A stretch of 64,000 nucleotides of DNA from an uncultured Alphaproteobacteria bacterium (GTDB lineage: Bacteria > Pseudomonadota > Alphaproteobacteria > Caulobacterales > Caulobacteraceae): the NCBI GenBank assembly GCA_937920085.1, contig CALETE010000081.1, forward strand, positions 1 through 64,000. The letters run 5' to 3'. Below, one piece after another: positions 52,860 through 58,889 of this stretch. Position numbers and translations under genes: made by a program. Every line of letters begins with the position of its first letter. Positions within the stretch are counted from its first letter, which is position 1. The notes under the pieces were generated by a model that was given only the letters and a program-made list of their open reading frames with translations, was not told the DNA's origin and did no database searches.

Positions 52860-53084
52860 ATGTCGCATCAATCGATCCATCCTCATGCTAAGCTGGCGGC
52901 ACACGTCGCCGCGAAAGCGCTTGAGGGCGCTAAGAGCGTCGGTATCTCTGCCACCTTCGCTCATCGTATCCCGCGCGTCGGGCCAGCGTTGAGTTTGCTG
53001 GTTCGCGCCGCCGGTGCCGTTCGCGGTGCCGTTGAGGGCTACAACACCTACAAGCACGATAGTGACGACTATGCCGTGCGCTAA
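52860..53084 (+). CDS. Small hypothetical protein, 74 residues
   Basis: A short basic protein, predicted helical (HPHAKLAAHVAAKALEGAKS; PALSLLVRAAGAVRGAVEGY). ATG 52860 has GGAG six bases upstream; an ATG at 52848 in frame would add four residues. The next gene starts within it, overlapping the stop by 14 bases. No family recognised. It belongs to a run of closely packed plus-strand mobilization genes. Confidence 0.6.
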   Translation: MSHQSIHPHAKLAAHVAAKALEGAKSVGISATFAHRIPRVGPALSLLVRAAGAVRGAVEGYNTYKHDSDDYAVR

Positions 53085-53271
53085 TTGCGGCGGCGTAGCG
53101 TTCAAGCGCGAGCGCGGCGTCCTTCGCGACGTCGAGTTTTGCCTGACGTGCGGCTACACCTGGGAAGCACCCGGTTCGGGAATTTCCTGGGCAGCGACTG
53201 TCTCGAATATCGTTTTGGGCGTCGCTTCGGTGGTCGATAACGCGGTCAAAGCTCGACAGCGACAGCCCTAA
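53071..53271 (+). CDS. Small zinc-ribbon protein, 66 residues
   Basis: ATG 53071 overlaps the end of the preceding gene. The product has CANCGG near its start and CLTCGYTWEA about 20 residues on, a Cys4 zinc-ribbon pattern. A hydrophobic patch (ISWAATVSNIVLGVASVVD) follows and a basic tail ends it. It may bind a protein or nucleic acid partner of the mobilization complex. Frames opening further upstream add unrelated sequence. Confidence 0.6.
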   Translation: MPCANCGGVAFKRERGVLRDVEFCLTCGYTWEAPGSGISWAATVSNIVLGVASVVDNAVKARQRQP

Positions 53272-53386
53272 CATTGGCGAAAGAGGCCCGGCGCGCGACG
53301 GGTCCTCATAGCCAAGGGCTTTCAAGCAAATCTATCCGGCGCAGCGATGCGCCTTCCCCAAAAAACATCAGAACGGAGGGCCACAC

Positions 53387-54982
53387 ATGGCCCAAACGAC
53401 CTCCCGCAACTTGAAGGTAAGTGCAGACGGATTGGATCGTCCCCTGCTGCGCCTGTCGGCAATGGACAGTTTCACAGTGCGCGACGCCTGCGAAAACGTG
53501 CTGATCCTTGGCGGAATTGGTAGCGGCAAGACCAGCGGTGCGGGCCGCGCCCTGAGGCGCGCCATGATGGGCGCGGGCGCTGGCATGCTAGTTCTGGTCA
53601 ATAAACCCGACGAGGTCGAGGCGGCCATCAACGATGCTAGCGCCATGGGGCGCTTATCGTCGGTCCTCCTTGTAGACGCCAGGCATGGCTACAATTTCAT
53701 TGAGCACGAGCTGCGGCGGCACGGTCTTGACGGTGTGAACACCGTCGTCGAATTCCTGATGCGCGTCCTCGAAATCGTGCGCCTGGCGATGCCAAATGGT
53801 GGCCGCCAAGGCGAAGCGTTCTGGGAGAATTCGTTCCGCCAACTTCTGCGGATGACGGTGCCGGTGCTTTATGCCGCTTATGGCACGGTGCGGATCTCCG
53901 ATATCATCCGCTTTGTCCTTACTGCGCCGACCAGCCCTGATGAGCTGGACAACGAGGCGTGGCAGCAAAACTCCTTCATGTGCGCCACGGTCTTGAGGGC
54001 GGCGCGGCAGCCGGTGCATCCGCTCGACCGTGAAGCAATGGAACGCGTCGTCTCCTACTTCCGGGACGAATATGCGCGGCAGGATGTGAAGCTGCGCACT
54101 TCCATCACAAGCACGCTCTCGACGTCACTTGATCGGTTCACCCATGGGCGTTTGAAGCGCCTTTTCACGGAGGCGACGACGTTCGTGCCGGAGCTGACGC
54201 TCAATGGCGCGATCCTGATCCTGAACACTCCGGTCCTCGAATGGAATGAGGATGGGGTGATCGCCCAACAGATCATCAAGTATGCTTGGCAGCGGGTGAT
54301 GTTATCCCGCAACGCGCTTCCTCCCGCCTATCGCGAGCGGCTGGCATGCTGCTTCGTTGATGAAGCCCAGACGTTCTTGAACTCCTATGATCGGGAGTTC
54401 CTTTCGCTGTCGCGCTCGTCGAAATGCTGCACTGTGTTTTTGACGCAGTCGGTTCCGAGCGTGATCGCAACCATCGGCGGCGAACACCCAAAGCACCAGG
54501 CGGATGCACTGCTGGCGCAATTTGGCACGAAGATTTTCTGCAACAACTCGTGCCCTGAAACGAACCGCTTTGCCGCCGACACCATCGGCCGCGCAATCCA
54601 GCGGCGCACATCGTTCAACGCGAGCGAGTCTTCGGGTCGCTCGGGTGGGGTAACGATGGGCGAAGGCACGAGTTTCGGTACGAATTCCGGTATCTCGATC
54701 TCGCCGGATGGGAAGGGCGGCTTCAATCACTCGGTGAGTTCAGGAAGCAGCTCTGGCTACAACGACAGCTCGGGACTCAATCGGGGATTTACAACGGGTG
54801 AGAGCGTGTCCAGGGGCTTCAGCGAAGCCATGGACTATGAGGTCGAACCCGCAGCATTCGCACGCTCTCTTACGACCGGTGGCCCGGCGAACGGTGGCAT
54901 CGTGTCGTGCGTGTGGTTCCAGGCAGGACGCCGTTTCACTGCTACGGACCGTCCGTGGCTCGTTGCGAGCTTCCGCCAATGA
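53387..54982 (+). CDS. TraG/VirD4-like coupling protein (T4CP) ATPase
   Basis: A hexameric DNA-pumping ATPase that hands the relaxosome to a type IV secretion channel. Walker A is NVLILGGIGSGKTSGAGRAL near residue 50; Walker B is CCFVDEAQTFLNSYDREFLS near residue 325, followed by CCTVFLTQSVPSVIATIGGE. The C-terminal 130 residues are Ser/Gly-rich (ESSGRSGGVTMGEGTSFGTN) and end WLVASFRQ. No N-terminal membrane helix is present, so the protein looks soluble, unlike classic VirD4. The next gene, a membrane protein, overlaps its stop. GGAGGG precedes the ATG. Confidence 0.85.
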   Translation: MAQTTSRNLKVSADGLDRPLLRLSAMDSFTVRDACENVLILGGIGSGKTSGAGRALRRAMMGAGAGMLVLVNKPDEVEAAINDASAMGRLSSVLLVDARHGYNFIEHELRRHGLDGVNTVVEFLMRVLEIVRLAMPNGGRQGEAFWENSFRQLLRMTVPVLYAAYGTVRISDIIRFVLTAPTSPDELDNEAWQQNSFMCATVLRAARQPVHPLDREAMERVVSYFRDEYARQDVKLRTSITSTLSTSLDRFTHGRLKRLFTEATTFVPELTLNGAILILNTPVLEWNEDGVIAQQIIKYAWQRVMLSRNALPPAYRERLACCFVDEAQTFLNSYDREFLSLSRSSKCCTVFLTQSVPSVIATIGGEHPKHQADALLAQFGTKIFCNNSCPETNRFAADTIGRAIQRRTSFNASESSGRSGGVTMGEGTSFGTNSGISISPDGKGGFNHSVSSGSSSGYNDSSGLNRGFTTGESVSRGFSEAMDYEVEPAAFARSLTTGGPANGGIVSCVWFQAGRRFTATDRPWLVASFRQ

Positions 54983-55533
54983 TGCGCCCCCGCACCTCGA
55001 CACTGGTGGCAGGGCACCCGCTGGTGGCGGCTCCCCTTTTTGCGCTCCATGCGCTGTTTGGGATCGCTTACACCTACAGCGAGGGCTTTGGCTGGCTTTC
55101 GCTCTACGCATTGGTTTTCCTTGGATGGCTTACCAACTGTGCAAAGGAGGCGGGTCGTTACCGCGCGTGGCAGCGCGAGTGGAACGCACTCGATCCAAAC
55201 CATAAGCCGCCGATTACGCCGCTTGAGGGTGTGAAGCGCCTTGGCAAGCTGGTGGTGGCATTGCTGCTCATCGGCGCAAGCGTTTGGCTGTTGCAAAACT
55301 ACGATGACCCGGCCTCGGCGGCGCATGTCATCGCACTGCCGCTTGTCGGCAGCCTGATGTTGTTCGGGATTGTGAGGCTCCTCCATCGCAGCCGTCAAAG
55401 CCGGCGCGCAAAGCCCCAGCCCTGGATCGTTTCGCAGGCCATCTCGCGGCCATCGCCTGCGCCGTCGGTCACCGAAGCCTTCTCGTCGTTGCCCGATTAT
55501 TGCCGGTCGCCAGCACGAAAGGACCACGCATGA
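54979..55533 (+). CDS. Membrane protein next to the coupling ATPase, 184 residues
   Basis: Starts within the coupling gene's stop (ATGA). Hydrophobic segments lie at about residues 10-55 (HPLVAAPLFALHALFGIAYT; GWLSLYALVFLGWL), 83-100 (LGKLVVALLLIGASVWLL) and 115-135 (ALPLVGSLMLFGIVRLL). The soluble C terminus is Arg/Pro-rich. It may anchor the soluble ATPase in the membrane, taking the role of the VirD4 N-terminal helices; this is inference. No family name recognised. Confidence 0.7.
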   Translation: MMRPRTSTLVAGHPLVAAPLFALHALFGIAYTYSEGFGWLSLYALVFLGWLTNCAKEAGRYRAWQREWNALDPNHKPPITPLEGVKRLGKLVVALLLIGASVWLLQNYDDPASAAHVIALPLVGSLMLFGIVRLLHRSRQSRRAKPQPWIVSQAISRPSPAPSVTEAFSSLPDYCRSPARKDHA

Positions 55534-55805
55534 AGTTCAAGGAACTCATTCATCTGCCGCAGGCAGCAGACCTCGGCGAATTCGGGAAATCCGAATTCAA
55601 GAACGGTGTCGCCGACATACGGCGCGCCCTTGTTGAGGAGGGTTGGTTCGGCCAATCCGCGACGACGCTCGGTTGGGATCTCCCCGACGACAAGCGCGCG
55701 GAGCGGCAGGCGGAAAACCCGCTATTGTCTCGCAATGAAGGCTCGGATTTGCACTGGACCCGCAGCCGCGACGAGCGCGTCCAGGAACTCGATTTCGACC
55801 GGTGA
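55530..55805 (+). CDS. Hypothetical protein, 91 residues
   Basis: ATG 55530 overlaps the stop of the preceding membrane-protein gene (ATGA). The sequence is soluble and charged (MKFKELIHLPQAADLGEFGK; DDKRAERQAENPLLS) with no recognised motif. Coupled reading with the previous gene suggests it belongs to the coupling/mobilization module. It is distinct from a 10-residue longer frame opening at 55500, which would begin inside the previous gene. Confidence 0.65.
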   Translation: MKFKELIHLPQAADLGEFGKSEFKNGVADIRRALVEEGWFGQSATTLGWDLPDDKRAERQAENPLLSRNEGSDLHWTRSRDERVQELDFDR

Positions 55806-55875
55806 ACGGCAAAGGACCCGGTCACAACCGCGACTATCTCGATGGCGAGGTAGCGCAACAAACTGGAGGTAAGTC

Positions 55876-56091
55876 ATGGAACATCAGGACAAGAAGCGAC
55901 CCGCCATGAGCGTGTTCGCACTCGCAGCCATCCTCGTGCTTTGCATCGCTGGTGGCTTTAACGGCAATGAAAATCTGCAGATGCTTGTCGGGTGTATCGT
56001 CCTGGGAAGTGGCGGCTGGGCGCTCTGGCAGGTCGGCAGTTGGGCCTGGTGGCGTTACGGATCGCGTCACGGCGTTGACGCATTCCGCTAA
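55876..56091 (+). CDS. Small membrane protein, 71 residues
   Basis: A strong ribosome binding site (GGAGGT) precedes ATG 55876. Two hydrophobic helices are likely: MSVFALAAILVLCIAGGF and LQMLVGCIVLGSGGWALW. The C terminus is short and hydrophilic. No family recognised. It closes the closely packed plus-strand run and is followed by a stem-loop at 56125-56150. Confidence 0.65.
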   Translation: MEHQDKKRPAMSVFALAAILVLCIAGGFNGNENLQMLVGCIVLGSGGWALWQVGSWAWWRYGSRHGVDAFR

Positions 56092-56124
56092 ACACCAATT
56101 TTGCCAGTGCAGCGTCTCGTTCGG

Positions 56125-56150
56125 TGGTGGCGCTCTTTGGAGCGTCACCA
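56125..56150 (+). terminator. Stem-loop downstream of the mobilization genes, possible terminator
   Basis: TGGTGGCGCTC, loop TTTG, GAGCGTCACCA form an 11-bp stem with one G-T pair. A T-run (GTTTTTG) comes about 16 bases later rather than directly after, so termination may be partial. A second, weaker stem (GGCC-type) lies at 56208-56238. The 293 bases to 56384 otherwise show no gene. Confidence 0.5.
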
Positions 56151-56384
56151 TCTCCTTCTGATTAGGTTTTTGTTCTGCTGGGTTTCAGATCCAAGCGTCT
56201 TCCATGTTTTCAGGCCGGGCCATTCATCGGCCTGGCTCCGTGATAGCGCCATGGTTGGTTAGGCCAGCAAGCGCGTGCGCGCTCCTTCTCTGACGTTGCG
56301 GTCGAAGGCGATGCGGCCACCTCCAAAGCGCTCAACCTCCTGCGCAAGGCCGCGATGGTCGCGGCTGAAACCAAGGAGGACTTT

Positions 56385-56567
56385 ATGCAACCACTGACAA
56401 CCATTGAGCTGGCAACCTGCACCATATCGGAGCTGGTAACGCTCTACTGCGCGATCGAAGCCGAACTCTGGTCGGGCCGTAAATCGGATGAAGAGCGCAA
56501 AAACAGCCTAGCCAACCAGGAACGCATCCGTCTCGCCCTGGCGAAACGGCATGGCCGTTCCCGCTAG
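56385..56567 (+). CDS. Small hypothetical protein, 60 residues
   Basis: AAGGAGG lies six bases upstream of ATG 56385, a near-perfect ribosome binding site that decides against the upstream in-frame start. The product (MQPLTTIELATCTISELVTL; RLALAKRHGRSR) is predicted mostly helical with a basic tail. No family recognised. It is followed 12 bases later by a 31-residue reading frame with its own strong ribosome binding site. Confidence 0.6.
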   Translation: MQPLTTIELATCTISELVTLYCAIEAELWSGRKSDEERKNSLANQERIRLALAKRHGRSR

Positions 56568-56579
56568 GTCGGAGGCGTT

Positions 56580-56675
56580 ATGACGTACTCTGAACTCAGC
56601 TCTTTAATCTATGCGATTGCGGCATTATGCGCCGCTCTGGCGAACCTTCTGAACTCTGTTCGGCGTCCGCCATGA
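56580..56675 (+). CDS. Very small putative membrane peptide, 31 residues
   Basis: ATG 56580 follows GGAGG by five bases. The peptide MTYSELSSLIYAIAALCAAL, then ANLLNSVRRPP, is a single hydrophobic segment with a basic C terminus, like small membrane peptides. It is 12 bases downstream of another small gene. Evidence is the ribosome binding site, position and hydrophobicity only. Confidence 0.4.
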   Translation: MTYSELSSLIYAIAALCAALANLLNSVRRPP

Positions 56676-56736
56676 ATGATCGGCGCGAGGCGTATCGCCC
56701 CGATTGCTTCCGTCGCATCTTAGAAAACGTTGTGAA

Positions 56737-56821
56737 TGGTGCCCCCGGTCGGACTCGAACCGACACACCTCGCGGTACCGCATTTTGAGTGCGGCGCGTC
56801 TACCAATTCCACCACAGGGGC
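56737..56821 (-). tRNA. Complete tRNA-Leu (CAA) carried by the island
   Basis: On the minus strand it starts GCCCCTGTGGTGGAATTGGT, with D arm ending TAGACGC, anticodon stem CCGCA-CTCAAAA-TGCGG, a long leucine variable arm, T arm GTCGG-TTCGAGT-CCGAC, and ends CGGGGGC-ACCA. The acceptor pairs 7 of 7 with one T-G. The anticodon is CAA. It is 85 bases including CCA. It reads the same codon (UUG) as the host tRNA split by the island and can replace it. Confidence 0.95.
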
Positions 56822-56865
56822 TCGCGCTGCTGTATAGCGGGGCGACTTGCGTTAGCCAACAGGAA

Positions 56866-58164
56866 TTATCGCCTTTGCTTTGGTTTGGCCTTTGGCCGTA
56901 CCGCCTTCTTAGTTTCTGCTTTGCGTTCTGGACGCGTGCGCCGAACGTTAATAGCAGATGCGTCAATCATGTTCTTGATATGAGAGGCATAATACTTCTC
57001 GATCATTTCGACGCTAGTTCTACAATTCTTGGCCACCTGGTAAATATCCGCGCCTTCCATGAGGCGCATTGAGATGTAGGTATGCCGGAGGCTGTAAGCA
57101 GTGCGGCGGTTGCCCTCGCGGTCAAACTTCAAGTCCAACTCATCGAGGATCGTGTTGATGAGTTCCCGTTGGGGCTTCCCGAAGATCTTATCTTTGGGTT
57201 CAAGGCCGTGCCGTTTCACGACCCGTTGAAAAGGCAGCACTGCGCCGGGCATGCTTTTGCAAAACCCGACACCGCGCTTACCACGGACTTCAATTTCGAG
57301 GATGCGTTCACCCGTCGCTTCATCGGTAACGATGGCGACGTCTCGAAATTCAATGCGTGCTGCCTCGTCTGGCCGCAGCCCCGTGTTGACCATGAACAGG
57401 ACGTAGTCGTGCAAGTCTTCGCACTCGGTACGCCAGCGTTCCTTCTTGGGGTTTTTGGCTCGGTCGCGCGTCGCCTCATAAAGGCGTTTGTACTCGTCGG
57501 GCGAGAACCAAGCCCGGTGACTGATCTTGCCCGAGGCCTTGTAGGGGGCAGACAGGTCGGGAAGATATGGAAGCCAACCGTGTCGATTGGCTGTCTTGAG
57601 AACATGCCGAAGGGTGATGATTTCATGGTGGAGCGTCGTGCGACCTGGCCGCTTCGGCGTGCCTGACTTCGGGTCCTTTACGATGCGCCCGGTAACGGGG
57701 TCCCTCACCGGCTGACCGTTCGCGTCCAGCAAGGTCTTCTGGGTAGAAGGGTCCATGCGAGATGTCATCCGATGGATGCGGTAATCTTGGACCATGCCCG
57801 GCGTGATTTCGGTAACGATGGTGTCGCCAAAGAACGGGAGCAAATGCACCCGTAGGCGCAGGCCATGGCTGGCGACATAGTCGGCGTTTCGCTCGCCCTG
57901 CGTGATGACCTCATACTCTTTCAGAAAATAATCCGCCGCCTTGCGGAACGTCGTCCCTGTCTTAAGGTCGCCGCCACGATATTTGCCGAGGAGTTCGAGA
58001 TACCAGTCGCGCGCAACATCTTTGGCGCGCGCTAGGCTTTCCTCGCCCGTCGATTTTTTGTGCTGCTTGTTTCCGAAGGTGCAGGATGCTTGCCAGTACG
58101 GGCTTCGCGGGCGCTGAAAAACTTGTACTTTGTTGTCGAGTAACGAGTGCCTTGCAGCTTCCAT
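56866..58164 (-). CDS. Tyrosine recombinase (island integrase)
   Basis: A 432-residue phage-type integrase. An N-terminal arm-binding region (RPRSPYWQASCTFGNKQHKK) is followed by a SAM-like core-binding domain (ATFRKAADYFLKEYEVITQ-like segment, residues 70-160) and the catalytic domain. Catalytic residues are visible: Arg in NTGLRPDEAARI, the YSLRHTYISMRL box with its Arg and His, and the Tyr nucleophile in SVEMIEKYYASH. It is transcribed away from the right attachment site. Arm-type repeats lie at 58191-58218 just upstream of its start, so it may regulate itself. Confidence 0.92.
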   Translation of the reverse strand: MEAARHSLLDNKVQVFQRPRSPYWQASCTFGNKQHKKSTGEESLARAKDVARDWYLELLGKYRGGDLKTGTTFRKAADYFLKEYEVITQGERNADYVASHGLRLRVHLLPFFGDTIVTEITPGMVQDYRIHRMTSRMDPSTQKTLLDANGQPVRDPVTGRIVKDPKSGTPKRPGRTTLHHEIITLRHVLKTANRHGWLPYLPDLSAPYKASGKISHRAWFSPDEYKRLYEATRDRAKNPKKERWRTECEDLHDYVLFMVNTGLRPDEAARIEFRDVAIVTDEATGERILEIEVRGKRGVGFCKSMPGAVLPFQRVVKRHGLEPKDKIFGKPQRELINTILDELDLKFDREGNRRTAYSLRHTYISMRLMEGADIYQVAKNCRTSVEMIEKYYASHIKNMIDASAINVRRTRPERKAETKKAVRPKAKPKQRR

Positions 58165-58190
58165 AACGACCTGCGCCGTGAGGGTGAAAA

Positions 58191-58218
58191 AGTGCGCTAG
58201 TGCGCTTGAAGTGCGCTA
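58191..58218 (+). repeat. Right arm-type repeats (AGTGCGCTA/T) upstream of the integrase
   Basis: Three copies in one orientation, AGTGCGCTA (58191-58199), AGTGCGCTT (58199-58207) and AGTGCGCTA (58210-58218), lie 78 bases inside the right core. They match the two left copies at 36128-36148. In the excised circle they flank the core on the two sides, as arm sites do. Confidence 0.65.
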
Positions 58219-58295
58219 GCAATTTCTACCTTCAATATAAGCTCAGAGCGTTGATTTTGCAAGGTTTTTGTTGGTATCGCGTTGATATTGTTCGC

Positions 58296-58305
58296 TTTTG
58301 AGTCT
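58296..58305. other. attR core (10 bp) of the island
   Basis: TTTTGAGTCT, identical to 36062-36071. To its right continues the host tRNA-Leu 5' half; to its left lies island DNA with no tRNA-like sequence. Confidence 0.85.
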
Positions 58306-58333
58306 ACCGCGTCTACCATTTCGCCACTGGGGC
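58296..58333 (-). pseudogene. 5' half of host tRNA-Leu(CAA), right island junction
   Basis: On the minus strand this reads GCCCCAGTGGCGAAATGGTA then GACGCGGT and AGACTCAAAA, i.e. acceptor 5' strand, D arm and anticodon stem/loop of a leucine tRNA. It then runs into non-tRNA island sequence. Joined to 36016-36061 it gives a full leucine tRNA with a perfect acceptor stem. As it stands it should not yield a functional tRNA. Confidence 0.9.
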
Positions 58334-58574
58334 ACAGCGGGAGTGATAATCTAGAGCATGTTCCCATAACTGGGAACCGGTTATCGGATCGAAACATGCG
58401 CTCGCTTTTTGATTGGAGCGCTTTTTGTCCCTTTAGATGTGGACATCTAAAGGGAGAGAGCTCCGGCGTCAGAACCTTTGGCCGCAAGCCCAAGATTTGC
58501 CGAGGGGGCTTTGGATCGCTATATGTTTATGATAATCACTCGCAACTAGTTTGAGTTTGGTGCCCAAGCCCCCG
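58334..58574. other. feoA upstream region with a 28-bp palindrome
   Basis: This chromosomal gap contains a palindrome of two 13-bp arms TCCCTTTAGATGT/ACATCTAAAGGGA at 58428-58440 and 58443-58455 and the Fur-box-like site at 58525-58543. No gene is seen. Since the host tRNA-Leu reads away from it on the other strand, the feo promoter probably lies here. Confidence 0.55.
58525..58543 (+). promoter_or_regulatory. Putative Fur box upstream of feoAB
   Basis: GTTTATGATAATCACTCGC matches 14 of 19 positions of the classical Fur consensus GATAATGATAATCATTATC, including the central GATAATCA. It is 31 bases before ATG 58575. Iron-dependent repression of feoAB by a Fur-family protein is the expected use; alphaproteobacterial Fur sites vary, so this is provisional. 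Confidence 0.5.
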
Positions 58575-58889
58575 ATGAATGCCCCCCTGTCCCCGGCCGA
58601 TCTAGAGCCACAGCCTGGCCTACGGGTTCGGTTGCGGGATGCCCGGCTGGGCGATCGCGGGGTGATTGTTGATGTGCAGGCGGAGGCCGACGGCCTGGAC
58701 CACGGGGTGGATGCCGATGAGCTGCAAAGGCGGCTGCTGGAGTTTGGCTTTGTGGAAGGCGCGCGGATCGAGGTGATCCATGAGGGCGGGATCGGCCACG
58801 ACCCCATTGCGGTGAAGCTGGACGATATGCGCATTGCCCTGCGTCGGCGCGATGCCGGGGATGTGATGATCCAACTGGACGCGGCATGA
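58575..58889 (+). CDS. feoA: Ferrous iron transport protein A
   Basis: A small cytoplasmic SH3-like partner of FeoB, 104 residues. The FeoA core is recognisable in DADELQRRLLEFGFVEGARI followed by EVIHEGGIGHDPIAVKLDD and the C-terminal RIALRRRDAGDVMI. ATG 58575 is preferred; a TTG at 58551 would lie too near the Fur-box-like site. feoB begins within its stop codon (ATGA), so the two are coupled. Confidence 0.88.
   Translation: MNAPLSPADLEPQPGLRVRLRDARLGDRGVIVDVQAEADGLDHGVDADELQRRLLEFGFVEGARIEVIHEGGIGHDPIAVKLDDMRIALRRRDAGDVMIQLDAA

Noticed and set aside
36062..58305. Prophage
   Set aside because: No capsid, portal, terminase, tail or lysis genes; relaxase, coupling ATPase and ArdC indicate a mobilizable island.
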